Part shown: one piece after another, positions 1 through 10,815 of the stretch
How the letters are laid out: each line of letters begins with the position of its first letter
Position numbering within the stretch: position 1 is the first letter of the stretch
Assembly: GCA_965153355.1 (NCBI GenBank)
Contig: OZ231127.1
Location: 11,036,001-11,100,000 of the forward strand
Reading direction: 5' to 3'
Origin: Flaccisagitta enflata
Taxonomy: Eukaryota; Chaetognatha; Sagittoidea; Aphragmophora
DNA length: 64,000 nt
The notes under the pieces: generated by a model
Databases searched by the model: none
The model's input: only the letters and a program-made list of their open reading frames with translations
What the model was told of the DNA's origin: nothing
Position numbers and translations under genes: made by a program

Positions 1-1160
1 AGTAAAACTTACATTAACATACCCACTGTTCTTCGAAGCTCTAATAAATCTATATGCTTCAACATATTGAGATGCCCATTGCACCACTGGTTAGCTCTTG
101 AGCTGTTGTTCAATTTGTTCATGAATTTCTTGTCTTTCTCTAGCTCGGAAGCACCAAAATTTTGTGACAAAAGTAACCAAATGGGCAAAAAAATACTCTT
201 TTTAGCACCTGCTTCTACAGTCTCCAAAACATTTTGAGGGTCATATCGATCAAAAATTTTACCAGAATCAGGTTGAGCATCAAAAAATCTTCAATTTGGT
301 CACCAATTTTATCCATATTTGTCCATTCAAAGCCGAGATATATAAACAAATGTAAAAATTGTCAAATTTGACCCCCAAGTTAATCCGGTAAAATAACCCT
401 CATACCCTTCCATCTTTGGTATGCTCTCAAACTTAAACAAAAAATGATAGCAACATGCGGATTGCACCACTGGTTAGCTCTTGAGCTCTAGTTTTATAAT
501 CTCACAGATTTTTCTTTCGTTTTCTGCGGCAAAGTGAACCCAAATTGAGGCCAAAATGGCCAAAGTGGCCATAAATGGTCATTTTGACATACCCTTTTAT
601 CTTTGAAGTTCTGTAAAATCTAAATGCAAAAACATATTGACATGCCGATTGCATCACTTGTTAGCTCATGAGCAGCTCTTTATATTGCTCATGGATTTTT
701 AGTCTTTCTTAATTATGGAAGCAGTCTAATTTTTTGTCCAAAATTGCTCAATTTTCAAGACAATCGACTTTTTTACACCTGCTTCTACAGTCAATAAAAA
801 AAATTGAGGGCCAAATCGATCAAAAATTTTTTTACCATCAGCTAGAGCAGCAAAAACTCTTCAATTTGATCACCAATTTCATGCAGATTGGTCCATCCAA
901 AGCCAAAATATGTTCAAATCTGTTAAAAATGTCAAGATTGCCACTGAAAATAAGCTGCAATTTGACCCTCATACCCTTTCATCTTTGAAATGCTCTCAAA
1001 TCTCAACAAATTAAGATAAAAACATGCGGATTGCACCACTAGTTAGCTCTTGAGCTCTAGTTTTATAATCTCATGGATTTAAGGTCAAAATCCAAATTCG
1101 AAAGGGCCTAGTTTTGAGGCCAAAGTGACCCAAAGTTGAAATTTTTACCACAACAATCCT
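1..1160. repeat. degenerate tandem duplication, period about 570 bp
   Basis: Two diverged copies of one block can be followed. The phrase ctgcttctacagtc is at about 207 and 778, and gcggattgcaccact is at about 459 and 1027. The segment around tcaatttggtcaccaatttt recurs at about 292 and 860. Each block itself contains two gcaccactggttagctc-like subunits. No open frame of note runs through it. It may be a fragment of a larger dispersed repeat cut by the window edge. Confidence 0.7.
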
Positions 1161-1763
1161 CATGCTGGGATTTTAGGGGGGGTGGCGGCCATGAATAAAA
1201 TTGATCATATGGTCATGAAACTTGGCAAATCTTGTTGTTATGATGAATGAAGCCAGTCCCTGCTGTTGGTAGCCGATCTGCCTTCATAAGGGTCCTACGG
1301 CCCAGTCTGCACAAAGTCAAACAAAACCTCCCATCTCATCATGACATCTTACACTTTAAAATGGGTTATCTCCTAAACTAATTGACCCAGCACCATGAAA
1401 TTTGGACACAAAAAACGTCATATATAGTTCGAATATATAGTTAGAAAAAAAATCAGAGTGAAAAGATGATTCAATTTTGCACCGCATAGGTTCTTTTTGT
1501 GTCAAATGAGATTGAAGACCCTGTAACATAAAAAACTTCAATTTCAATAGCTCTTGATTCACAAGAATCTTGAGTAATAAAAATAAACCTTCATTAAATG
1601 AAAACGTATAGTTATGATACTTACATGAAAACCCTTGACTATAGATATAAAATGATAGAAAAAAAAATAGTTAGAAAAAATGAAAAATGTTACGAGATGT
1701 TTTATTCTTAACTATGAATAAATGAATAAAAAAATTTTTTGGTTTAATACAATATCACTTTAA
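1161..1763. other. AT-rich intergenic stretch, nothing recognised
   Basis: No coding pattern, RNA gene or structured repeat could be supported here. Open frames are short and of low complexity. Confidence 0.6.
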
Positions 1764-1982
1764 AACAAGGCCAGATACACAGCTACCCCAGTTGCATGCG
1801 GGTGGGCAGGGGCCGTAATTGAGGTTAATGCATCATTTGGGCAGGAGCAGTGAGGCCAGAGACCGCAAAAAAAAAAAGTAAAGTGTGACGGATGGACGGA
1901 CCAACGGACTGACCGACGGACGGACCAACGGACCAACGGACTGACAAAGCGGGGTGTAGAGTCGCGTAGCACGAGACTAAAA
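1764..1982 (-). mobile_element. family A short interspersed repeat
   Basis: On the minus strand this runs from tagtctcgtgctacgcgact to the conserved end ggccttgtt. The recurring blocks are in the same order as in the other copies: a run of ggtc/ccgt tetramers, a T-rich block, gcctcactgctcctgccc, ctgcccacccgcatgc, and a terminal gtatctggccttg. No protein is encoded. The copies are about 190-220 bp, so it must be non-autonomous. It is one of at least eight copies in the window. Confidence 0.75.
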
Positions 1983-2281
1983 ACTCAAAAATAATTTGTT
2001 ATCTCAACAGTCAAATTTAGATTTATGATTATTAAAATGGCCAGTTTGCAAAGAGCATGATTGATAGGCAGGCAAAGTAACAAACAAATATAATATTAAT
2101 GAACTAAGTATTGATAATAGTATATATGTTTTGATGATTTTTTAAACTGGATTGAATAAATGCTGCATGTAGATATTTTCATCTTTTTGATTTAATAAAA
2201 AAAATATTTTTATAGCTATTGTTAGACGTTTTAGCTATGTTTGTTTATTTTTTATTTTCTTTGTTTGTGTGTGTATGTATG

Positions 2282-2426
<145 letters not shown>

Positions 2427-2985
2427 GTTTTTTTTAAATCTATATTTCTATTCTTTTTATCCTCTTCCTCACCCTTTGGATGTCTAGTTATTCACTCTCA
2501 CTTTAAAAGATGTGCATTCTTCTTCTTTCTCCTCCTCTTCTTTATCTTCCACTAACTCAAACTCTTCCTCTTCCAATCCCTTAACCTTTACTCACCACAA
2601 CTCTTATTATCTTTCTTCCTTTTCCTCCTCTTTTTCCTACTCTTTTCCTTTTTCTTTCAGTCACTTAAACTCACACAATTTTCTCTTCCTCTTCCTATTC
2701 TTAATCTTTTACCCATTTCTACTATCACTTAATCCTCATTTTCTTTTTTTTTTACTTATTCTCTTCTCAGAATCTTGAATGGTTATTTATTTAACTGATT
2801 TTTTGTTTGTTTTGTTTCTAATTCTCCCTTGATTTTTTTCCTTATTGTTTCTTTTATTACTTCATTGTTTTGTATAGTGTATTGAATAGTTACATATATT
2901 GGGAGAACCAAATACACAATAATATCTTAATCCTATTACCTTATACAATTGCTCAAGCCTAATAATGTGTATAGGTGGAAGCGGA

Positions 2986-3165
2986 AGCTTTCAGCGCTTC
3001 CGCTTCCGCTTCCACTGTATCTGCTTCTGCTTCCGCTTCCATTTGATTTTAAATATCTGCTTCCGCTTCCGCTTCCACTAAGATTCTGAAAAACGCTTCC
3101 GCTTCCGCTTCCGCTTCCAGTGAGAAAGTGCCGCTTCCACCCGCTTCCGCTTCCGCTTCCAAATC
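2986..3165. repeat. GCTTCC hexamer array
   Basis: Irregular tandem copies of gcttcc, interrupted by short unique spacers. The unique tail to about 3,560 holds a gttgggccg-rich stretch at 3,388-3,465 and no supported gene. Confidence 0.85.
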
Positions 3166-3569
3166 ACTACTTTTTAGTGGATCTTGTCTTTCTACTTCCC
3201 GCCTCGTGCCCTAACCTCCCTCCAACATGCTTCTACTGAATTCAATCACTACCTCCACCTTCCTCCCTCCCCAGTCTTTCCTTTGCACCTGACTTTCTTT
3301 CATGAGCACTTTGCCTTTGCCTTACCCCCCGCCCCACCCCACCTGCTATCCTCCGCCTCCATCTTTCTTTCATTTAAGTTATCTGTTGGCCGGCTGGTTG
3401 GGCTGGTAAGCCGGTTGGGCCGGATGGATCCGTTGGGCCGTTTTGGGCTGGTTGGGCCGTTTTAGGCGAATGTGTTAATCTATTTCCACCTTCTGATTCC
3501 TTCGTGATGCCGTTTTTTGCCGTTTTCATCCAAAGACATCCAAATCTCGTCTTTCGCTTTTCTAAAGGA

Positions 3570-3753
3570 TCGTCTCTGTCTCTGTCTCTGTCTCTGTCTC
3601 TGTCTCTGTTTTTCTGTCTCTCTGTCTCTCTGTCTCAGCCTCTCTGTTTTTGTCAATGTTTGACTAATTCGGTCTTTTTCTCGGTCTGTCTCTCTGTGTC
3701 TCAATATCTCTGTCTCGAACTGGGTGTCTGTCTATGTCTCTGTCGGTCTGTCC

Positions 3754-3823
<70 letters not shown>

Positions 3824-4105
3824 GTGTCTCTCTGTCTGTCCGTCTGTCTGTCTCTCTGTCTGTGTGTCTGCATAAACGTTTATCTCTCTGACGTCTGTCT
3901 GTCTGTGTGTCTGTCTATGTATCTGTCTGTCTGTCTGTTTGTCTATCTGTCTGTCTGTCTCTCTTAGTGTCTGTCTGTCTGTCTGTCTATGTTTGTCTCT
4001 GTCTGTCTCTCTGTCTGTCTTTTCCTCTCTTTGTCTGTATATACCTGTCTCAATCTGTCTCTCTTTTCCTCTTTGTCTCGCTCTGTCTGTTCATCTGTCT
4101 ATTTG

Positions 4106-4165
<60 letters not shown>
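3570..4165. repeat. CTGT / CT compound microsatellite
   Basis: A run of ctgtct hexamers, then (CTGT)n with point variants from about 3,742, ends in a pure (CT)n of about 75 bp from 4,092. The open frames with repeated SLSLSL or VCLSVCLS are repeat translations, not genes. Confidence 0.95.
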
Positions 4166-4168
<3 letters not shown>

Positions 4169-4199
4169 CTGGAGCGGTACATGGGGCCCGACTTTAAAT

Positions 4200-4497
4200 A
4201 TCTTCCCTTTCCGTTTTGTTGGGGAGCAGCCCCGAAGGAGCCGATGACCTATGCTTTCACATACACAAATTCTAGCCCCAAGACCTAAATCCTAGTCTCG
4301 GGGCCAAAATCTCAGCCCTAAGGCCAAAATCCTAACCACTAGAAAAAGAGGGAGGAGGAGAAATTTGCCCACGTGTGAAAGCGTAGGTCATCGGCTCCTT
4401 TGGAGCCGCTGCCCTGCTCGCTCCCCTGACCTAAATTCAAACCTACTTAGGCAGGGCACGGGCACCGCTGACCATAAAACGCTTTCGCGACTATTCT
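4200..4497. mobile_element. family C foldback element with minisatellite core
   Basis: Inverted arms are cagccccgaaggagccgatg near 4,228 and its counterpart catcggctcctttggagccg near 4,388. They enclose about four 20-bp units of the type agccctaaggccaaaatcct. The right outer end is the family terminus, gggcaccgctgacc followed by acgctttcgcgactatt. The left outer end is missing, so this copy looks truncated. Confidence 0.7.
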
Positions 4498-4589
4498 TTT
4501 CTTCCACTACCCTGCCTCATCCTCACAAACTCAGAAGCTCTTTTATTTTTGGGCATGACTCTTTATAGGAGGGATCGCGGAAGTTAAAT

Positions 4590-4862
4590 CTCTTCTTTAA
4601 TTTCTGAGGCTCTCTAACCCGATACGACAGTCTTCTGGTCGGTTCGTCTGTCCGTCGGTTATATATAGCCTATCGGCGCACACTGGCCCAGAATGACCAC
4701 CAATCAAAGAGAATTACTTATTTCAACATTCACCACCCCTAATCGAGTTAATGGAGTTTTCTGTCACTGCTCCTCCCAAAATGCGTTTTTAGCTTATTCA
4801 ATTAATGCCCCTGCCCATCCTCACGCTACTTGGGCAGCCGTACATCCCGCCTTGTTGGTTAA
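4590..4862 (+). mobile_element. degenerate family A copy
   Basis: Recognisable family A blocks are a gtccgtcggt run near 4,650, cactgctcctcccaaaatg near 4,765, atgcccctgcccatcctcac near 4,806, and the terminal ccgccttgtt near 4,850. It is more diverged than the other copies. An 82-residue frame lies over it, but the same blocks occur without an open frame elsewhere, so I do not call a gene. Confidence 0.55.
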
Positions 4863-6200
4863 TGAAGCGGTGGTGCGAGAAGGACGCCGGATAGGCAAGG
4901 TTGATAATCATTCTGTTTTTGGCAAGTCCGCTGAAGAATGAATTATAGAAGGACAACTCACTTTTTGATTGCCTCTCTTTAATTCCATTCCAGGTTTTTA
5001 GCTGATATTTGATTTGCTTTGATTCTATAAGTCGCGTCGCGTTTTTAAGAGATCAAAAATCTGAGGTCTGAGCAAAGCGAGAGTACAAATTATTACATCC
5101 CGCTAAAATGGACCCAAGAGTAAAGGAAATCCGCCTATGACAGATATAAAATCTTGTTCCCTTCCATTTCTGATATTGACAATAACAGACGCACACACAG
5201 ACAGAGAGAGAGAGAGATCGAGAGACAGAGAGACAGAGAGACAGAGAGACAAAAAGTCAGAGAAAGAGCGAGAGTCTTAGCGGGTTATCAGTCACTGATA
5301 TAAGAATGATTTCAATCGATAATGTTTCAAGTTTTATATTCAGAGGCTCTTCTTATTGCTGGGCGTATGAATTCTAGTTTTAAATAGAATTCTGGGTCCA
5401 TGAGAGGGGAAGTCCGTCCGTTATTTCTGTTCTTTTGTTCCCGACCTTCAAGAGCAAGCAACAGGGACAGATATGGGTACTGACAGCCCTCTTAAAAATG
5501 TTTTCCTTCCGAGTAGCAAGACTTTGCCCTTTTAAGTCTTCCAACATGAAAAGTCCAAATCCATTAGTGAAAATACGCCATAACTTAAAAGAAACCCCAA
5601 TCTTTTGCTTTTACTGACTGACAAAAACATAGGAGAAAACTATACTTAAATGACTGCCTGAAACAAAAAAAAATATTCCTTACTGAAAATTCTAGTCTAA
5701 AAAAAAATCATGATGCCTACAATCGCGTATCACAGTAAACCGTGACGAAAAATAAATATGCTTTGGCATACTCTTGTCATACCAATTGAATATGCTCATT
5801 TCATCAGTCACCTCATCTCGGGGCTAGATGCAGAAAAAATTTCTCAAATATCTTAATTTAAACTAATTTTATTCAATTTTCCTATACATTACCTCCTCCC
5901 AATTTAACAAAGAAAGTAATGGGAATCGTTTTTTTAGCATTAAAGTTACAGGCTCTTCTAGGCTCCACGGAAAATCTTATTCTCAACTCTTTAAACACGT
6001 TAAGTTTGGCATGCCCCATCATACTTTATTGCGCGCATTTGCGCTTTTGAGTTTGAAAGAAGATAGAAGCAATTACTGTTTTACTCAATTATGCAAATTA
6101 GCCCTTGGAGAAAACACTTGTTTCATGATATTGGGCCATTAGAATGTGTTTCTGACTGGTGAACATCCATGTTGGGATGAATAAAACCTAATAATACAAT
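4863..6200. other. intergenic, no gene recognised
   Basis: Mostly AT-rich unique sequence with a short GA/GACA run at about 5,195-5,270. Short open frames show no recognisable motif. Confidence 0.55.
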
Positions 6201-6975
6201 AGTCGCAAAAGCGTTAGATGGTCAGCGGTACCCGATGCCCCTAAGTGAGTATATGTGGGTGTGATGGTGAAAGGGGCAGCGGCCCCGAAGGGGCCGATGA
6301 CCTATGCTTAGTAAGTTTTGAAGCTCTAGGATTAAATCAATAATGGGATTTGAGCCTCGAGGCAGTGATTCAAGCCATGAGGCTGGGATTTAAGCCTCGA
6401 GGCTGAGATTTGAGGCTTTAGGCTGGGATACGAGCCTTGAGGCTGGGATTTTAGTCTCTAAGCTGTGATTTGAGCCATGAGGCTGTTATCTGAGCCTCAA
6501 GGCTGTGATTTGAAGCTTTAGGCCAGGATTTGAGCCTTGAGGCTATGATTTGAGCTTCAAGGCTGGGATTTGAGGCTTGAGGCTGGGATTTGAGGCTTGA
6601 GGCTGGGATTTGAGGCTTGAGGCTGGGATTCTGGGCTTGGGGCTGGGATTTGAGCTTTGAGGCTGAGATTTGAGCTTTGAGGCTGGGATGTGAACCTCGA
6701 GGCTGAGAAACGAGCCTCCAGACTGGGATTTGAGCCTCCAGACTGGGATTTGAGCCTCCAGACTGGGATTTGAGCCTCCAGGTTGGGTTTCGAGACTAGG
6801 ATTTGGGCCTTGAGGCTAGAATTTGGGTCTCGAGACTAGGATTTGGGCCTCAAGACTATGATTTAGGCCCTAAGGCCAGGATATGAGCTTTTGAGGGGGT
6901 GGACGGAGAAGAAGGAAAAATTTCCCCTATGTGTGAAAGCATAGGTCATCGGCCCCTTCGGGGCCGCTGCCCAAA
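6201..6975. mobile_element. family C foldback with about 20-bp minisatellite core
   Basis: The left terminus agtcgcaaaagcgttagatg and the adjoining gtcagcggtacccgatgccc are intact at 6,202-6,245. Inner arms ggcagcggccccgaaggggc (about 6,274) and the inverse at about 6,950-6,972 enclose about 28 units of the form gaggctgggatttgagcctt (about 6,330-6,890). The right outer terminus is lost. Confidence 0.8.
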
Positions 6976-7589
6976 AACGATAATACTTTTGATCTTTTTG
7001 TTGAAAAAAGATGACAAGGTGACTAGATGAAAGACATAGATGAAAGACCATATTGGCTTTCCCCTCATTTTAGTGATTTTCATCTAATCCCTTTTAATCT
7101 AATCCCTTTAGTTGAGTACTCTGTTGCCCATTAGTCTGTCCATCTGCAGGTTCATCATTCCCTTCATCAGTCCATTGTTCTGTCCCCCTGTTTGTCTGTT
7201 TGTCTGTCCATACATCTGTCTGTTTGTCTGTCCATCAATCTGTTAATTATTCTGTCCATTTGTCCTCCAACACACTTTTTTGTAGTATACAGAGTTTTGA
7301 TAAAAATCATTAGAATTTCTACATGCAGATCTGTTTGCATCTTGTGGGAATGTTAAAAAGCTAATGTTGGACATTTTAAGGAATTTCAAAATAAATTGAA
7401 CTAAAAAGGTAGGCAGAATGAATCACATCTAAAATGAAAAAGGGAATGAAGAATTAAGATTTTGAAGTGGAAAAAAAAGAAGATTCTGAAAAAATATCTA
7501 TTGCTTTGAATGGGAAAATTCAAGAAAGTGGTAAAATAAGAAATCGAAATTTGGAGGTGGGAGGGATGGGGGCAAGTATCTCAGTTGCC

Positions 7590-8080
7590 CTATTCAAGAT
7601 TTGGGGCAGTGTGTAGGTGAATTGGTGGTGATGAGGGGGTGATTGGGGGGTGACAGGTATTTATTTTTCGTGGTGGTGGGATTTGGGGCAGTGTGTAGGT
7701 AGGTTGGTGGTGATGAGGGGGTGATTGGGGGTGACAGGTATTTATTTTAGTAGTGGTGGGATTTGGGGCAGTGTGCTTCGTGAATTGGTGGTGATGAGGG
7801 GGTGATTGGGGGTGACAGAGTGTATTTTTTCGTGGTGGTGGGATTTGGGGCAGTGTGTGGGTGAATTGGTGGTGATGAGGGGGTGATTGGGGGTGACAGG
7901 TATTTATTTTTCGTAATTGGTGGGATTTGGGGCAGTGTGTGGAGTGAATTGGTGGTGATGAAGTGATTAGGGGGGTGACAGGTATTTATTTTCGTGGTGG
8001 TGGGATTTGGGGCAGTGTGTGGGTGAATTGGTGGTGATGAGGGGGTGATTGGGGGTGACAGGTATTAATTTTTTGTGGTA
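7590..8080 (+). repeat. G-rich minisatellite, about 81-bp unit, six copies
   Basis: The marker gatttggggcagtgtg recurs at about 7,599, 7,680, 7,760, 7,843, 7,924 and 8,005. Each unit also carries attggtggtgatgagggggt and a ttggggg run, so the + strand has several G-tracts per unit. A CTGT/CCAT-rich stretch precedes it at 7,135-7,265. Confidence 0.85.
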
Positions 8081-8439
8081 TATTTGATAGATTAGAGCTT
8101 AGAAATAGCAAAAAATAACAAAAAATAATCATTTTACAACAGTTTTTGGCATATTTTTGTTTTGATTATTGGAAAATCACTCTAAACAAACTGAAGTAGG
8201 TAAAAGCATTAGTGCAACCACTGTAGCTAAACTTTTCATACATTTCTACATATTTTAAAGTGAATAAAATTTTTGATCTTAAAACATGTTTTTGCTTGCT
8301 CCCTTTCCTCCGCTTTAGTCAATGACTACTAGTGATTACTTGTTTCTCTCTCTAAATTTCTTTGTCTTCTCTTCTTTTCGGATTCAGTTTGTCTGTCTCT
8401 CTGTCATCCGTGTCTATTTTTCCTGATTTCTTAATGTCT

Positions 8440-8665
8440 TTTTAGGTGCGACAAAGCACCCCTTTAACTGGCTGTGTTGGTCGGTCGATTGGTTGGTCTG
8501 TCGGTAACGCATTCGTTCGACGATCCACGCGTCGCACCTTATTGACCTTCTTGGCCTTATTAGGTGCGACAAAGCACCTCTACAACTGGCTGTGTCCGTT
8601 GGTTGGTCGGTCGGGTAACGCATTCGTTCGACGATCCACACATCGCACCTTATTGGCCTACTTGG
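8440..8665 (+). mobile_element. family F short inverted-end element, tandem dimer
   Basis: Two head-to-tail copies of about 120 bp. Each starts ttaggtgcgacaaagcacc, continues with a ggtcggtcg run and cgcattcgttcgacgatcca, and ends cgcaccttattg. The start ggtgcga and the end tcgcacc are inverted. Frames across it are non-coding by appearance. Confidence 0.65.
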
Positions 8666-8859
8666 CGTTGTTCTGTGACACATTCAATCGTCTTAGGAAC
8701 GTATTATTACGCAACGCCGTTTGTGCTGTTTTTGTCTCGTTCTGTCATTTCATTGTTATAAATTCTAACGCCCTATGTTTCCGGCTTTCCGCTGTCCACT
8801 GTCCTACTCTGTGTACAGTAACTCACATGTTCTGAACAACTTCGATGCAGTTTATACGT

Positions 8860-8965
8860 ATATACTCTCTCTTTCTCTCTTTCTCTCTTTCTCTCTTTCT
8901 CTCTTTCTCTCTTTCTCTCTTTCTCTCTTTCTCTCTTACTATCTTTCTCTCTTACTATCTTTCTG
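8860..8965. repeat. (TCTCTT)n microsatellite
   Basis: Regular ctctctttctct units of about 8 bp with two ttactat variants at the 3' end. Confidence 0.9.
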
Positions 8966-9002
8966 TTTGTCTCAAGCTCTCTCCATTGTTCCTATTCGAT
9001 GG

Positions 9003-9186
9003 TCTTAGTTGCGGATAAGAGGCTTTGTCCATCCGTCGGTCCGTCGGTCCGTGAACACGAGTCGAAAAGTGGAAACACGGGCGTTTTGAAGCGTCTGCGT
9101 TGGAAAGGGTGTCGGGTGGGGTTTTGGGTGTGGATGGTGGTTGGCTGCTCATGCCCGCCCGTCCGCAACGATATTGTGACCCCGCG
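9003..9186 (+). mobile_element. family E short element
   Basis: Starts gttgcggataagagg, carries a ccgtcggtccg run, gagtcgaaaagtggaaa and a gggtggggttttgggtgtgg block, and ends cccgtccgcaacgatattgtg. The same blocks in the same order occur at 38,920-39,140. Its ends gttgcgga/tccgcaac are inverted. It sits just upstream of the first SPOP-like exon seen, probably in an intron. Confidence 0.65.
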
Positions 9187-9209
9187 TCACTTGTTCTTCT
9201 CTAGGCCCG

Positions 9210-9311
9210 CTTAACACCTCCCCCCTCTCATTTTTTTCCCCGCTCCCGCAGTGACCCGATCTTAACACCTCCCCCCTCTCATTTTTTTCCCCGCTCCCGC
9301 AGTGACCCGAT
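9210..9311 (+). repeat. 51-bp tandem duplication containing a 3' splice site
   Basis: Bases 9,210-9,260 and 9,261-9,311 are the same 51-bp unit. It includes a C/T-rich tract, ccccgctcccgcag, and the first bases of the exon (tgacccgat). Two equivalent splice acceptors therefore lie 51 bp apart. Confidence 0.9.
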
Positions 9312-9703
9312 CGTACATCAATGAGAACGCCGCTCAGCTCGTTCCCGGCGACAAACTTACCATTCAGTGCAAACTCTCCGTTTTTGGCGATACAAACACC
9401 GCCGTGGCCGAAGTCAGGAACGGACTCAAGACTGGACACTCTCACGAACTCACCTCGTCGCAGTTAGGACGAGATCTCGGCAAATTGCTGTCCGCGGAGA
9501 CTCACTCCACCCAACCATTCGCCATCACCTCTTCTTCACCCTCCTCTTCCTCCTCATCCTCCGTTCAGCACACATCGGCGACGTTGAATCATTCCGACGT
9601 CACGATGCAAGTCGGCGATGAAGCATTTCCCGCGCATAAGGCCATCCTGTCAGCTCGATCTCAAGTCTTTGCTAGCATGTTTGATCATGACATGATCGAA
9701 CAG
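9303..9703 (+). CDS. SPOP-like MATH-BTB protein, exon with MATH end and BTB start
   Basis: First visible exon of a speckle-type POZ (SPOP) family protein, the substrate adaptor of Cullin-3 ubiquitin ligases. The exon begins in phase 1 after an acceptor at 9,301-9,302. It encodes the end of the MATH domain (residues like LVPGDKLTIQCKLSVFGD), a Ser-rich linker, and the start of the BTB/POZ domain (DVTMQVGDEAFPAHKAIL, then ARSQVFASMFDHDM). These match the family pattern of the MATH C-end followed by the BTB dimer helix region. It ends in phase 0 at a gtgagt donor. The 5' exons with the start codon and the substrate-binding groove of MATH were not found; they may lie upstream beyond repeats or outside the window. 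Family assignment is strong; strict orthology is inferred. Confidence 0.85.
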
Positions 9704-9898
9704 GTGAGTCTGTACTGCAGAGGCGCCGATTCTGTGTAGCAAAATGCAGGCAAACGCCAACGTGCGGCAGTTGTGGCTTGCCAAAGGCCTGTAAGGGGGG
9801 GGGGAGGAAAGAGTGTAAATGGAAAGAAAGGAGTGAAGGCCTTATTAGTGGGTGCGCTTAAGCGAGGCTCGACTGTAATCACTTACCTCACTCCTTAG

Positions 9899-10142
9899 CA
9901 ATCGAACGTGGTGGAGATTGATGATATGGAGCCGCTGGTGATGCGCCATTTTCTTCATTTCGTCTACACTGGAGAACTCGGGGCGTCGTTGGACGTCCAA
10001 TTGGCCAAAGACCTTTTTATCGCCGCCGACAAATATCAAGTGCAACAACTCAAAACTTATTGCGAGGCTTTCATGAGCAAGAATCTCACTCCGGAGAATG
10101 TGTCTTACGTTATGGTGCTGGCGCATTTACACGCGTGCGTAG
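9899..10142 (+). CDS. SPOP-like MATH-BTB protein, middle exon (BTB)
   Basis: Starts after the acceptor ctccttag (AG at 9,897-9,898) in phase 0 and ends before gtaggt in phase 1. It encodes the second half of BTB: VVEIDDMEPLVMRHFLHFVY, TGELG, then AADKYQVQQLKTYCEAF and NLTPENVSYVMVLAHLHACV. The spacing to the next exon matches SPOP residue for residue across the junction (LHACV-D-LKHQAM). The intron before it is 195 bp. In SPOP this region binds Cullin-3 and dimerises. Confidence 0.88.
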
Positions 10143-10378
10143 GTAGGTTTTATCACATGTAGAGCATGTCTCTTGCTACATTTTCATAGAAGCAGGTCGA
10201 GACATTAAGTTGCATCCTCGTTGGTTGCTGATACTCTGTTGATGCCTCTTTTTCGCATATCCGCAAGAGTATCCCCTTATCCTTTTTAAGAATCCCAGAA
10301 AAAGACGCACTTCTTAGATTTTCCTTGCGAGTCCACTGTCCAGTTATCATCTGCAATTTTTTTTCTCGCTTTTCGCAG

Positions 10379-10581
10379 ATTTGAAACATCAGGCTATGGA
10401 GTTTTTCTCGTCTTACGCGAGTCGAGTGATGGAGTCTCCCGCTTGGGAGGAAGTGGCTTCCGCGCATCCGGCTCTGGTCAACGACGCTCTGCGCGTCATG
10501 GCCAAGCGTCATGGCGGCGATTTGGGCTCCGAATCACCCAAGAAGAAACTCAAATTCAGCCCGTGTTTCGGCCCACCGTGA
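10379..10581 (+). CDS. SPOP-like MATH-BTB protein, last exon (3-box/BACK-like end)
   Basis: Acceptor cttttcgcag ends at 10,378. The first two bases complete a GAT codon with the previous exon. It encodes the C-terminal helices (LKHQAMEFFSSYA, VMESPAWEEVASAHPALVND), corresponding to the 3-box/BACK-like part of SPOP. A lysine-rich tail, SPKKKLKFSP, follows and resembles the SPOP nuclear localisation end. Stop TGA is at 10,579-10,581. The tubulin cofactor C start codon is only about 235 bp downstream on the same strand. Confidence 0.88.
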
Positions 10582-10815
10582 AATTCCCTTTTGCGCTACT
10601 GATATGAGCAAATGAAATTTAGTTATTGTTTTAATCTTACATATTGCGCTCATGCCGTTAGCAGCTATCACATTACTTGTCTTCACTTGCACGCCACACA
10701 TTGACATTGTGTGGCCAGCATTTATAATCGTACCACAAATCGTGTGGTCAGTCATATATTTCATATTTATTCTGGTCCATTCAAATTAGTTCTTTAGAAG
10801 TTACGAAATCAGACA

